From NCBI RefSeq assembly GCF_000420645.1, contig NZ_ATVI01000005.1, forward strand, positions 542,357 to 606,356: a DNA stretch of 64,000 nucleotides, in the 5' to 3' direction. Numbering within the stretch: position 1 is the first letter of the stretch; every line of letters starts with the position of its first letter. Under the pieces are notes generated by a model. It was not told the origin of the DNA and did not search any database. It was given only the letters and a program-made list of their open reading frames with translations. Origin of the DNA: Nevskia ramosa DSM 11499 (GTDB lineage Bacteria; Pseudomonadota; Gammaproteobacteria; Nevskiales; Nevskiaceae). Positions 29,623-38,592 of this stretch are shown piece by piece. The position numbers and the translations under genes were made by a program.

Positions 29623-30912
29623 GTGAGCATACTTTCGAAGTTTGCCCCGCTACGGCAGACCTATGACCAACTGCGTTCGGTGGGTCAGAATCCTTTCGAA
29701 ATGGTCTTTGAAGGCATGCTGTCCTCGACCGAGGGCATGTATCGCGGCCGGAAGACGATCCTGCTCGGTACCAACAATTATCTGGGCCTGACCTTCGACG
29801 AAGCCTGCATCGAAGAGTCAGTTGCGGCTGTTCGTGCCCATGGCACCGGTACTACCGGTTCGCGCATTGCCAACGGCAGCTATGGCACGCATCGCACGCT
29901 CGAAAAAAGTCTCGCGAAGTTTTTCAATCGCGAGCACTCGATGGTGTTCTCGACCGGCTACCAGGCCAATCTGGGCATGCTGTCGACGCTCGCCGGCAAG
30001 GGTGACTACCTGCTGCTCGATTCCGATAGCCACGCCAGCATCTATGACGGCGCCCGCCTCGGCCATGCCGAAGTGGTCCGCTTCCGTCATAACGATCCGG
30101 ACGATCTGCACAAGCGCCTGAAGCGCCTGGCCAACGAGCCGGGTGAGAAGCTGGTGGTCGTCGAAGGCATCTACTCGATGCTCGGCGATGTAGCGCCATT
30201 GCGCGAATTCGCCGAAGTGAAGCGCGAAATGGGTGCCTGGCTGATGGTCGACGAAGCCCATTCGCTCGGCGTGCTCGGCGCCAACGGCCGCGGTCTGGCC
30301 GAAGAAGCCGATGTCGAGGCCGACTGCGACTTCATCGTCGGCACGTTCTCGAAGAGCCTGGGCAGCGTCGGCGGTTTCTGCGTCTCGAACGTCGAGGATT
30401 TCGACATCCTGCGCGTGGCCTGCCGTCCGTATATGTTCACCGCTTCACTGCCGCCGTCGGTAATGGCGTCGACGATCATGGCCCTGCGCCGCATGCAGGA
30501 AGAGCCGCAGCGTCGCAAGCGTCTGCATGAGAATGCCGAACGCCTGTACTACGGCCTGCGCAATCTCGGTTTTGCCGTGGGTCCGCAGTGCAGCCCGATC
30601 GTCTCCGTCGCCGTAGCCGATGCGCCGCTTGCCGTCGAGTTCTGGAATCGGCTGCTTGAAGGCGGTCTTTATCTGAACCTGGCGCTGCCGCCAGCCACGC
30701 CGACACCGGCGCCGCTGCTGCGCTCCAGCATCAGTGCCGTGCATACCCCGGCCCAGATCGATCGCGCCGTGCAGCTGTTCGAAGCGGTTGGCCGCCAGCT
30801 TGGCGTGCTGCCACCGCTGGTAAATACCGCTGCCCGCAAACGCGTTCCGACGCCGATCAGCGCGCCGCCGCTGGCAGAAGTGGCCATGCTGGCTTCTGGC
30901 GGCATTCGCTGA
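29623..30912 (+). CDS. spt: serine palmitoyltransferase (alpha-oxoamine synthase family)
   Basis: The enzyme condenses serine with an acyl thioester to 3-ketosphinganine, the committed step of sphingolipid synthesis. The 429-residue PLP protein has TGTTGSRIANGSYGTHRTLE, the stacking His137 in LDSDSHASIYDG, the aspartate motif VDEAHSLGVLG and PLP-Lys244 in GTFSKSLGSVGGF. GTG 29623 is preceded by GGAAGGA with 9-nt spacing; earlier in-frame codons overlap acp. AONS-family relatives (KBL, BioF, HemA) are similar, but ACP linkage and neighbouring ceramide genes favour SPT. Confidence 0.9.
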   Translation: MSILSKFAPLRQTYDQLRSVGQNPFEMVFEGMLSSTEGMYRGRKTILLGTNNYLGLTFDEACIEESVAAVRAHGTGTTGSRIANGSYGTHRTLEKSLAKFFNREHSMVFSTGYQANLGMLSTLAGKGDYLLLDSDSHASIYDGARLGHAEVVRFRHNDPDDLHKRLKRLANEPGEKLVVVEGIYSMLGDVAPLREFAEVKREMGAWLMVDEAHSLGVLGANGRGLAEEADVEADCDFIVGTFSKSLGSVGGFCVSNVEDFDILRVACRPYMFTASLPPSVMASTIMALRRMQEEPQRRKRLHENAERLYYGLRNLGFAVGPQCSPIVSVAVADAPLAVEFWNRLLEGGLYLNLALPPATPTPAPLLRSSISAVHTPAQIDRAVQLFEAVGRQLGVLPPLVNTAARKRVPTPISAPPLAEVAMLASGGIR

Positions 30913-30980
30913 GCAGCCAGCCGAACCAGCAGCGATCACTGGCTCTGTAATGATTCCGTAAGCGTTTTGTCGCTACGTTA

Positions 30981-31006
30981 AAGGCCCGGGATTCCGGGCC
31001 TTTTTT
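30981..31006 (+). terminator. intrinsic terminator after spt
   Basis: AAGGCCCGG (30981-30989) pairs with CCGGGCCTT (30994-31002) around a short loop and is followed by T6 (31001-31006). It ends the acyl-AMP ligase-cerR-acp-spt unit; the next gene therefore needs its own promoter or read-through. Confidence 0.88.
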
Positions 31007-31028
31007 GTTGCGGCATCGGAGGCCGAAC

Positions 31029-32258
31029 ATGATTGACAAAAAAGAAGACTCCTTCCCGAAAGGCGAAGTGAAGATCGGGTTCCTGTTCAATCACGATCAT
31101 CTGCACCAGATCGCGCACAGCGCCCCAATCGCTTTTGAACTGGGCCGTGCACGCACCCGTCAGCCAGTGGTCCTGCTGGCCTCCGACCAGCGTCAGCTCG
31201 ATTACCTGCAGCGTCTCGCCGGCGCCTATCCCGGCACGCGCGTCGAATACCGGCTGCTGAGCCTCGACGACGGTTTTCGCAGCATGGGCCGGCACCTGGA
31301 TCGGTTTCTGCCGTTCACGCGGCTGATGACCTTGTGGCAGCACCGCAGTGCCTTCCGCGACCTGGACGTGCTCGTGGTGCCGGAGAAGACCAGTCTCATC
31401 CTGCGCTCGCGCTTCGGTCTCAAGCATCTGAAGTTCGTGCATACCCGGCACGGGGCCGGTGATCGCGAAGTCGGTTTCGATCGTGCCAGCGGTCAGTTCG
31501 ATCTGGTGCTGATGTCCGGGCCGAAGATTCGCGATCGCCTGCGCGCGGCCGGCCTGCTGCACGAGGATGGTTATGCGATCACGGGCTATCCGAAATTCGA
31601 TCTGCATGCCGGTGGCACGCGGCCGAAGCTGTTCGACAACGATCGCCCGACCGTGCTCTACAACCCGCATTGCTCGCCGAGCCTGTCGTCCTGGTACACC
31701 GAGGGCCTGCAGGTGCTCGAAGCGTTTCGCAAGTCGACGCGCTACAACCTGATCTTTGCCCCGCACGTGATGCTGTTCAAGAAGCAGTTTCAGGTATCGC
31801 TGCAGCACTGGCGCATTGATCGGCCAGGCGAAATTCCGCTGATCTATCGCGACTGCCCGCACATCCATATCGATCTCGGCAGTGAACGCAGTGTTGACAT
31901 GAGTTACACCCGCGCTGCCGATCTGTACCTGGGCGATGCCTCGAGCCAGGTCTACGAGTTCCTGCACGAGCCGCGGCCTTGTCTGTTTCTCGATGCCCAG
32001 CGCAGCGATTGGCAGCAGGATCCGAACTACCGGCATTGGACGGCAGGTCCGGTGATTCACTCGGCACAAGGCATCGAAGCCGCCGTCGACGCGGCGTTTG
32101 CGAGTCACCCCGATTACCTCGGCACGCAGCTCGAACTGTTCCGCTACAGCTTCGATCTGGGTGATCGTCCGTCGGCGCAGCGCGGCAAGGACGCTATCCT
32201 CGCGTTCGCGGAACGGCTTATGCTTCGGCCCTGCGTGGACGACCGGCTCATCGCCTGA
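31029..32258 (+). CDS. CDP-glycerol glycerophosphotransferase-like GT-B protein
   Basis: A 409-residue soluble protein with two Rossmann-like halves and the C-terminal pattern ADLYLGDASSQVYEFL seen in CDP-glycerol:poly(glycerophosphate) glycerophosphotransferases. No transmembrane segment or signal peptide is visible. ATG 31029 has GGAGG at 31018-31022. It stands just after the spt terminator and 48 nt before the desaturase gene. By context it may transfer a glycerol-phosphate or sugar unit to the ceramide head group; the donor and acceptor are not known. Confidence 0.65.
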   Translation: MIDKKEDSFPKGEVKIGFLFNHDHLHQIAHSAPIAFELGRARTRQPVVLLASDQRQLDYLQRLAGAYPGTRVEYRLLSLDDGFRSMGRHLDRFLPFTRLMTLWQHRSAFRDLDVLVVPEKTSLILRSRFGLKHLKFVHTRHGAGDREVGFDRASGQFDLVLMSGPKIRDRLRAAGLLHEDGYAITGYPKFDLHAGGTRPKLFDNDRPTVLYNPHCSPSLSSWYTEGLQVLEAFRKSTRYNLIFAPHVMLFKKQFQVSLQHWRIDRPGEIPLIYRDCPHIHIDLGSERSVDMSYTRAADLYLGDASSQVYEFLHEPRPCLFLDAQRSDWQQDPNYRHWTAGPVIHSAQGIEAAVDAAFASHPDYLGTQLELFRYSFDLGDRPSAQRGKDAILAFAERLMLRPCVDDRLIA

Positions 32259-32306
32259 ACGTCCTCTTCATCTTTTGTTGAGGTCGCAAGGCCCCGTGAG
32301 CTGCCC

Positions 32307-33287
32307 ATGAGTCGTGATTTCATCTACGTCGACGAGCCGATTTCCCACGTGCATCGTCGTCGCGAGATTGCCGCGAAACATCCCGAAGTGCGGGCGCTGA
32401 TGTCGCGCAATCCGCTGTCGGCGCTGTGGATCGTCGGCCTGGTTGGCGCTCAGTGGCTGGTGGCCACGCAGGCGGAGGGCTTCGAGGCCTGGGCGTTCAT
32501 CGCTGTGGCCTTCCTGTTCGGCGCCGTCATCAACCACGCGCTGTACGTGATGATCCACGAGTGCACCCACGCGCTGGTGTTCAAATCGCAGACGCTGAAT
32601 CGTTTGTTCGCGATCTTCTGCGATTTCGCGCTGGTGCTGCCGTCGGCGATGGGCTTCCGCAAGTTTCATCTGCATCACCACCGCTATCTGGGCCAGTACG
32701 ACATGGACCCGGACATCATCAGCCACCGTGAAGCCAAACTGATCGGCAACTCTGCCTGGCGCAAGGCGGCCTGGGTGGCGCTGCTGCCGGTCTCGCAGGC
32801 GCTGCGGCCGATGAAGCTGAAAGCGTTGCGTGGCGTCTCCCTGTGGGATGGCTGGGTGATCGGCAACCTGATCGCCGTGCTGATCGTCGATGCGCTGATC
32901 TACGCATTCATCGGCCCGGCCGCGCTTGGCTATCTGGCGCTGTCGACCTTGTTCGCGCTCGGCCTGCATCCGCTCGGCGGGCGCTGGATCCAGGAGCATC
33001 ACGTCACCGCCGAAGGGCAGGACACCTACTCGTACTACGGCCCGCTGAACAAAGTCTGCTTCAACATGGGTTACCACAACGAGCACCATGATTTCCCGGC
33101 CGTGCCGTGGAACAAGCTGCCGCAACTGCGGGCGATCGCGCCGGAGTCCTACAACGGCCTGAAGTCCTACGATTCCTGGGTCGGCGTGCTGCGCCACTTC
33201 ATCTTCGATCGCTCGATGTCCGGCTACAGCCGCATGGTTCATCCATCGACGATGCCGGCTGGCGCCGCACCCGCCAGCGACGACTGA
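32307..33287 (+). CDS. sphingolipid delta-4 desaturase, DEGS1-like
   Basis: A 326-residue di-iron membrane desaturase. Histidine boxes are His84-ECT-His88, His121 to His125 in KFHLHHHRYLG, and His257-NEHH in GYHNEHHDFP. The N-terminus (HRRREIAAKHPEVRALM) and the C-terminal blocks LGLHPLGG and TYSYYGPLN closely resemble, from memory, eukaryotic dihydroceramide desaturase DEGS1, including its N-terminal lipid-desaturase domain, rather than acyl-CoA or phospholipid desaturases. Placed after spt and the GT-B gene, it most likely introduces the delta-4 double bond of the long-chain base. Confidence 0.85.
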   Translation: MSRDFIYVDEPISHVHRRREIAAKHPEVRALMSRNPLSALWIVGLVGAQWLVATQAEGFEAWAFIAVAFLFGAVINHALYVMIHECTHALVFKSQTLNRLFAIFCDFALVLPSAMGFRKFHLHHHRYLGQYDMDPDIISHREAKLIGNSAWRKAAWVALLPVSQALRPMKLKALRGVSLWDGWVIGNLIAVLIVDALIYAFIGPAALGYLALSTLFALGLHPLGGRWIQEHHVTAEGQDTYSYYGPLNKVCFNMGYHNEHHDFPAVPWNKLPQLRAIAPESYNGLKSYDSWVGVLRHFIFDRSMSGYSRMVHPSTMPAGAAPASDD

Positions 33288-33291
33288 ACGC

Positions 33292-34395
33292 TCAGCGCGG
33301 CCGCTGCGCCGCGACGATGGTCGCCATCTTGTCGAGCACCGCATAGCCGCTGCGATCGAATGCGGCGACGCCGAAGCGTTCGATGACCCGTTCCCGGCTC
33401 GCCAGCCCCATCTGCGCTGCGCGCGCTCGATCATCGGTCAGCGCCAGCAAGGCCTTGGCGAGCGCTGGTGGATCGCCCACCGGCACGACGAACCCGGTCT
33501 GACCGTCGACAACGCTGCGGCGCAGTTCGCCGACCGGCGTCGCCACCACCGGCAGCGCCGCCTGCATCGCTTCATGGGCGGCGATGCACATGCCCTCGTG
33601 ATGCGAGGGCTGCACATAGCCGTGCAGGCTGGCCAGAAACGCGGCGGGTTGATCGATGAAGCCCATCAGCCGGACGTTGTCGAGGCCGAGCCGCTCGATC
33701 CGCGCCGCGAGCGCCGCCGCTTCCGGACCTTCTCCGCCGATCAGGATTTCCAGCCGCCGTGCGGCCGCCGGATGCTGGTCGCGCAGCCAGGCGGCAGCAT
33801 CGATCAAATCCTCATAGCGCTTGTTCGGATGCAGGCGGCCGAGGCTGCCGATCCTGAAGCGGCCTGCGGTGGCGCAGACCACTGCTTGCGGCACATCCCC
33901 ACGAGCACGGAAGATCGGCCAGATGTCGATCAACGCGGGCGCCACGCCGAGCGTTTCCTCGGTGAATGTGGCGACCGCCTCGGAATCAGCGACCCAGCGC
34001 GCCGCCCAGCGGCCGGTCAGTCGCAGCAGCAGGCGATTGCCCGGCTTCAGGAAGGCGTTGTGCTGCCAGCTCAGCACCGGAATGCCGAGCAGGCGACCAG
34101 CGATCTGGCCGTAGACGCAGGCACGGCTCAGCGAAGTCCAGATGAAGTCCGGACGATCCTCGCGCAGCAGCGCCAGCAATTTGCGGAAGCTCGGCAGGAG
34201 GTCCGTAGGGCCGCTGCCGATCAGCATCCAGTCGAGGCCGGCGCGGTCGAAGCGCTCGGCGGCGCGGCGGTCCTGAGGCATCAGCGCGACTACTTTCACC
34301 GTGTCGCCATGGCGCTGAGCGGTCGCGATCAGTTCCGGCACCGGAAACGCGGCGCCGCCGCCGTTCAGGCCGTTGATCAGATACAGGATGCGCAT
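33292..34395 (-). CDS. family 4 glycosyltransferase
   Basis: A 367-residue GT-B glycosyltransferase. The N-terminal domain has the glycine loop YLINGLNGGGAAFPVPEL; the C-terminal donor domain has IGSLGRLHPNKRYEDLIDAA and the E-x7-E motif in HEGMCIAAHEAMQAALPVVAT. It is the last gene of a minus-strand four-gene operon (CDP-alcohol transferase, lipid kinase, nucleotidyltransferase, this gene) and ends 4 nt from the convergent desaturase. A role in glycosylating a lipid or its head group is inferred; the sugar is unknown. Confidence 0.85.
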   Translation of the reverse strand: MRILYLINGLNGGGAAFPVPELIATAQRHGDTVKVVALMPQDRRAAERFDRAGLDWMLIGSGPTDLLPSFRKLLALLREDRPDFIWTSLSRACVYGQIAGRLLGIPVLSWQHNAFLKPGNRLLLRLTGRWAARWVADSEAVATFTEETLGVAPALIDIWPIFRARGDVPQAVVCATAGRFRIGSLGRLHPNKRYEDLIDAAAWLRDQHPAAARRLEILIGGEGPEAAALAARIERLGLDNVRLMGFIDQPAAFLASLHGYVQPSHHEGMCIAAHEAMQAALPVVATPVGELRRSVVDGQTGFVVPVGDPPALAKALLALTDDRARAAQMGLASRERVIERFGVAAFDRSGYAVLDKMATIVAAQRPR

Positions 34396-34411
34396 CGCGC
34401 CAGGCCAGCCG

Positions 34412-35362
34412 TCAGCGGATCGCGCCGCGTCGCCGCAGTTCCCAGAGCACCCGCGGTGACGCGAGGATCGGGTGGCGCCGCTGCCAGGGCGTCAGCTCCA
34501 TCTTGACGCCGCTGTGCCGCTCGATCTTCCACAAGAGGTAGTCGACGCCGCCATCGAAGGTGTACGCGCTCTTGACCAGGCGCACGAAGTTCAGCGGCTT
34601 GCCGAGACCATGGCGCAGCGCCCAGCCGGCGGCGGCAGACTGCCGATCCGATGCGCTGAGCTGAGGCGTCAGCGAGCCGTCTTTGGCCGTCGTGTAGGCG
34701 AGGCCGGCGGCATCCCAGGCCAGCGGCAGCAGGGTTGTGTAGCGATCGCCGCCGAAGGCCATCAGGCTGTCGGTGCGGCTGGCTTTCTCCACTCTCAGCT
34801 CGGCGCTGTAGGTGCGCTTGTACAAGGCCTGCCAATAGTCCCCGGCCGCGCCGGATTCGGGGCCGAGGCGGGCGGCCCAGCCAGCGGCGCTGATCACCGC
34901 TTCGCTGATCGAAGTGACGACATCCTTGCGGGCATCGTCGTCGCGGCTCCAGGCCAGTGCAGCCGGTTGCGAATAGCGCGCCCACATCGTTGTGTCGAGA
35001 CCGCCACGGCGCATGCCGCGCCGGAACTGATCGGCCCTGAGCACGGCGACTTTCGCGCGCAGCTTGCGGCCATCGATCTCGGGTTCCAGATACAGGATGT
35101 TCGGCGGCAGCAGCCGGTTCGCGGCGGCTGGCAGGCGCTTGCCGTACCAGCTGCGCAGCGAATCGACCAGCACGTAGTAGTCGAGCACGCCATCGAGCTC
35201 GCCTGAGCGCAGATTCGAGCCGTAGAACAGCACGGCGACCACCGAGCCATGACCGCGCTCGGCAAGCATCGCCGCGACCTGATGGATCGCCGGTGGCAAG
35301 GGCAGCGAAAGCTCGTCGGCGATCGCTGTCTGCAGCGTTTCACGGGCAGGATTGGCGGTCAT
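34412..35362 (-). CDS. nucleotidyltransferase-like protein, Tam41-like motif
   Basis: A 316-residue protein with AVLFYGSNLRSGELDGVLDYYVLV near residue 45, a glycine-serine and double-aspartate pattern like nucleotidyltransferases such as Tam41-type phosphatidate cytidylyltransferases. No transmembrane helices are evident. Its ATG overlaps the stop of the lipid-kinase gene (ATGA). With a kinase upstream and a CDP-alcohol phosphotransferase at the head of the operon, it may activate the phosphorylated lipid or an alcohol phosphate with CTP. This function is inference; the family itself I hold with moderate confidence. Confidence 0.6.
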   Translation of the reverse strand: MTANPARETLQTAIADELSLPLPPAIHQVAAMLAERGHGSVVAVLFYGSNLRSGELDGVLDYYVLVDSLRSWYGKRLPAAANRLLPPNILYLEPEIDGRKLRAKVAVLRADQFRRGMRRGGLDTTMWARYSQPAALAWSRDDDARKDVVTSISEAVISAAGWAARLGPESGAAGDYWQALYKRTYSAELRVEKASRTDSLMAFGGDRYTTLLPLAWDAAGLAYTTAKDGSLTPQLSASDRQSAAAGWALRHGLGKPLNFVRLVKSAYTFDGGVDYLLWKIERHSGVKMELTPWQRRHPILASPRVLWELRRRGAIR

Positions 35363-36330
35363 GCGGGGCTCGGCGAATAGAAAGCGATGCGCGGGCCGGT
35401 GTGCAGTTCGACAAATCCATACGGGCCGGCGGTGTAAGCCTCGCCATCGACCACCAGCGGCGCCTGCAGGCGCAATGCCAGCGATTGCGCGCCGCCGCTG
35501 CGATAGGCGTGCGAGTGACGCATCCAGTGGCTCGGCTTGCCGCGCAGCAGACCCGGCAGGCTGCGCACGAAGCGCGGCGGCGGCGCGTCGATATCAAGCC
35601 AGCGCAGCGGTGAATCGCCGTGGTCGTAGAACGGCCAGAGGCCGTTGAACAGGCTGTGCAGGCTGGTGGCGAGGAACAGGAAGCGCGCGCCTTCGCGTTC
35701 CGGCGCGCCGTCGACGGCGATGCCCATCATGGTGCCGGCCTGCCAGTCACTGTGCGGACCACCCGCCAGCGTCTGCCAGAGCGCGCCGGCCATCGTCGCG
35801 GCAACCGCCGGGCCGTGCATGAAGCCGCGATCGTGGACGGCGCCGAGTGCCAGCTTCCAGCCTTTGTAGAACGCCGCCGCGCCGACAAAGAAGCCGAGCA
35901 CCGGCGGCCGCGAGCCATCCGGCCAGCGCAGTTCGATCGGCTGCCGCTCCGCGACATGGCCGCGCTGGCCGCTGGCCAGGGCATCGAGCAGCCGTTGCAG
36001 CGCCTGCGGACCATGACCAGCGCCGCCGACATCGGAGGTCGCCAGATTGGCGTTGCCGCCGGCAACCAGGCTCAGCATCGGCAGCCGCGTGCCGAACGCC
36101 GGAGGCAGCGCGGTCATCGCTTCGCGCAAGGTGCCGTCACCGCCGTCGACGATCAGATGGGTGACGCCGCGCGCGCCGTACTCGCGGACCACGGCGGGCA
36201 CATCGTCGGCGGTGGCCGCATCGATGCGCAGCAGTTCGACCTGCCGAGGCACCACGACTTCGCCGAGGCGGTCGCCGATCCGGCGGTTGCGCTGGCTGTT
36301 CGGGTTGCGGATCAGGCCGATCCGCATCAT
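35359..36330 (-). CDS. diacylglycerol/ceramide kinase-like lipid kinase
   Basis: A 323-residue member of the DAGK-catalytic fold: RIGLIRNPNSQRNRR at the start and the nucleotide motif HLIVDGGDGTLREAM near residue 85, followed by SLVAGGNANLATSD. Bacterial ceramide kinases belong to this fold and in Caulobacter sit beside spt, which is the reason for the call; phosphorylation of diacylglycerol or another lipid is the alternative. ATG 36330 overlaps the upstream stop (ATGA), and its own stop overlaps the next ATG, so translation is coupled through the operon. Confidence 0.75.
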   Translation of the reverse strand: MMRIGLIRNPNSQRNRRIGDRLGEVVVPRQVELLRIDAATADDVPAVVREYGARGVTHLIVDGGDGTLREAMTALPPAFGTRLPMLSLVAGGNANLATSDVGGAGHGPQALQRLLDALASGQRGHVAERQPIELRWPDGSRPPVLGFFVGAAAFYKGWKLALGAVHDRGFMHGPAVAATMAGALWQTLAGGPHSDWQAGTMMGIAVDGAPEREGARFLFLATSLHSLFNGLWPFYDHGDSPLRWLDIDAPPPRFVRSLPGLLRGKPSHWMRHSHAYRSGGAQSLALRLQAPLVVDGEAYTAGPYGFVELHTGPRIAFYSPSPA

Positions 36331-37517
36331 GCCGCCAGCCAGGACCGCAGCGGGCCGTGACGACGGGCGGCGAGGCCCTGAAGGATCTGCACGGCGTGCA
36401 CGACCAGGCTCAGCGCTGTCCACAGCGCAACCAGCAGGATGCCGAGGTCCGGCCGGCCGACGAGCGCGAATGGCGTCAGGATCACCAGGTTCGGATTGCG
36501 CCGCGCGGTGATCAGGCGGAAGAAGCTGTCGAAGCGCCGCCAGACGTGCACGTGCATGTCGAACAGCGACATGAAGATGCCTTCCAGCACCCGCTGCACG
36601 ACATAGCCGATCAGGATCACCCAGAGCGCCAGATCGGCGTACGGCGTCGGCGTGCCATAGGCGACGAGGCCGACGATCCAGGCCCACCACCAGAACGGCG
36701 GATGGATCAGATCGATGCCGTGATCGAAGACGTTGCCCATCGGCGATGAGGTGAGGGTGACACGGGCCAGCTTGCCGTCGACGGTGTCGAGGAAGGTCAT
36801 CAGCCAGCCGCTGGCGAGGCCGAGCAGGTAGTGGCCGTTCCAGAACGCCCAGAACGAGATCAGCACGGCGATGAAGCCGATCAGGGTGACCTGGTTCGGG
36901 CTCATGCCTCCATGCGAGCACCAGCGCGTCACCACTTCGGCCGGGCGTGGCCACCAGAACTTGGTGACGAAATCGGTGACGCCCTTGTAGCTGCCGCTGA
37001 ACATGCGCCGTTCGACGGCGGCCAGCGTTTCCGGTGTCAGCCGCAGCAGATATGGCGATTCCTTCTTGCGCAGCTCGTGGTTGTAGTTGCCGCCGACGTC
37101 TTCCGCCGATAGCGGCTGCACCTCGGCTGGCAGGCTGCCTTGGCCGCGCTCGATCAGCGCGATCACCGCCGACAGCAGGGCGGCGTCGACATTGGCGGCA
37201 ACCGCGCGCTGCGTTTCGCCGTCGATGATCACGGTGTTCGGCCGTATTGCCAGGCCCTTGATGATCGAGACATCGAAGACCCAGTCGTTCGACACGATCA
37301 CGACCGAGCCGCCCGCCAAATCGTCAACGGCATCGCCGAGGCGATCGAAGCTGCGGATGTCCTTCACGCCGGCAATCTTGAGGCTGCGGTTTAGGCGCTC
37401 GGTCGAGCTCATGCCCCAGAGGCGAGTCGGATTGCGGCCGATGACCACGCCGAGCGTGGCGGGCGCGGAAGGCGAGGGGCGCAGGGGCTGGCGCGGAGAT
37501 TCAGGGGGATTCATCAA
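36327..37517 (-). CDS. CDP-alcohol phosphatidyltransferase with degenerate NTP-transferase domain
   Basis: A 396-residue integral membrane enzyme. The C-terminal half carries the full CDP-alcohol motif: Asp244, Asp247-Gly, Ala251-Arg252, Gly261, Asp265 and Asp269, within several hydrophobic segments. The N-terminal 130 residues look like a nucleotidyltransferase remnant (GMSSTERLNRSLKIAG) that lacks the G-x-G-x-R loop. Such fusions occur in inositol-phosphate-type synthases. It heads the operon kinase-nucleotidyltransferase-GT4 and probably attaches a phosphoalcohol to a lipid, likely a ceramide or its phosphate; substrate is not readable from sequence. Confidence 0.82.
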   Translation of the reverse strand: MMNPPESPRQPLRPSPSAPATLGVVIGRNPTRLWGMSSTERLNRSLKIAGVKDIRSFDRLGDAVDDLAGGSVVIVSNDWVFDVSIIKGLAIRPNTVIIDGETQRAVAANVDAALLSAVIALIERGQGSLPAEVQPLSAEDVGGNYNHELRKKESPYLLRLTPETLAAVERRMFSGSYKGVTDFVTKFWWPRPAEVVTRWCSHGGMSPNQVTLIGFIAVLISFWAFWNGHYLLGLASGWLMTFLDTVDGKLARVTLTSSPMGNVFDHGIDLIHPPFWWWAWIVGLVAYGTPTPYADLALWVILIGYVVQRVLEGIFMSLFDMHVHVWRRFDSFFRLITARRNPNLVILTPFALVGRPDLGILLVALWTALSLVVHAVQILQGLAARRHGPLRSWLAA

Positions 37518-37627
37518 AAGCTGCCGTGAAAAAGCGCCGTATTATGGTGCAAAGCGGCAGGGTCTGACGGTCGCGCCGGCCGCGGTTTCAGCTCGCGCGC
37601 CGCCTCATTCCGCAACGATCAAGAACC

Positions 37628-38530
37628 ATGTTCCGGCTGGCCCATTTTTCCGATCCGCACCTGCATCACGCCGAGGCGCCGCCGAGCTTGGCGGAACGCT
37701 TTTCCAAGCGCTCCTTGAGCCGCTTGTCCTGGGCGCGCGGGCGGGGTGCTTTGCAGCGGCCGGAGATCCTCGCAGCCGCGATTGCCGACATCCAGGCCCA
37801 TGCGCCGGATCACTGGCTGTGCAGCGGCGACATCACCAATCTGTCCCTGCCGGACGAGTTCGCCGCTGCCGGTCGCTGGCTGGCGACTTTCGCCAGCGTC
37901 GACAGCCTGTCGATCGTTCCCGGCAACCACGATGCCCTGGTGCCGGTGCCCTGGGCTGAGAGCTGGGCGCATTGGCAACCGTGGATGCGCGGAGATGACG
38001 AGGCGGGATCAGTCAGCGCCAGCCACTTTCCGTATCGCCGCGTGCGCGGGGACATCGCGATCATCGGCTTGTCGTCCGCGGTGCCGACGCCGCCCGGCTT
38101 TGCCGGCGGCCGGCTCGGAGCCGCGCAGCTCGATGCATTCGCCGAACTGCTGCTGTCTTCGCAGCGCGATGGTCTGGCCAGAGTGGTGATGCTCCATCAC
38201 CCGCCGGCTGATGGCGTGGTGCGTGCGCGCAAGGCGCTCGAAGATCGGGCCGCGTTCCGCAAGCTGGTCGCTCGCTGCGGCGCCGAACTGATCCTCCACG
38301 GTCACTCGCGGGACGCGCGTTTCGATCCGATCCGCGGACCGGATGGTCTGGTGACGGTGCTGGGCGTGCCATCGATCTCGGCGGTCCCCAATCCGAAGGA
38401 CGAAGGCGCGCGCTGGAACCTGATCGGCCTGGCCCGCGACGCCGGCCGCTGGACGATCGAGGTCACCGCCCGCCGCTGGTTGCCGGCGGCATCGGCCTTC
38501 GTCACGGCAGCGCATTACCGGATCGTCTGA
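37628..38530 (+). CDS. calcineurin-like metallophosphoesterase
   Basis: A 300-residue two-metal phosphoesterase: FRLAHFSDPHLHH (D-x-H), WLCSGDITN (GD), IVPGNHDALVP (GNHD), VVMLHHPP and ELILHGHSRD (GH-x-H-like) are all present in order. It is soluble with no signal peptide. It opens a plus-strand operon (HIT protein, LptF/G-like, ceramide synthase-like) divergent from the CDP-alcohol transferase operon. By position it could remove phosphate from a lipid or nucleotide-lipid intermediate, as LpxH-like enzymes do; inference only. Confidence 0.82.
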   Translation: MFRLAHFSDPHLHHAEAPPSLAERFSKRSLSRLSWARGRGALQRPEILAAAIADIQAHAPDHWLCSGDITNLSLPDEFAAAGRWLATFASVDSLSIVPGNHDALVPVPWAESWAHWQPWMRGDDEAGSVSASHFPYRRVRGDIAIIGLSSAVPTPPGFAGGRLGAAQLDAFAELLLSSQRDGLARVVMLHHPPADGVVRARKALEDRAAFRKLVARCGAELILHGHSRDARFDPIRGPDGLVTVLGVPSISAVPNPKDEGARWNLIGLARDAGRWTIEVTARRWLPAASAFVTAAHYRIV

Positions 38531-38592
38531 GGCCGCGGTCGCGGTTGCGGGCCGCACAAGCTAATCTTGCCCATCGTTTTTGCCCGCTCCGC

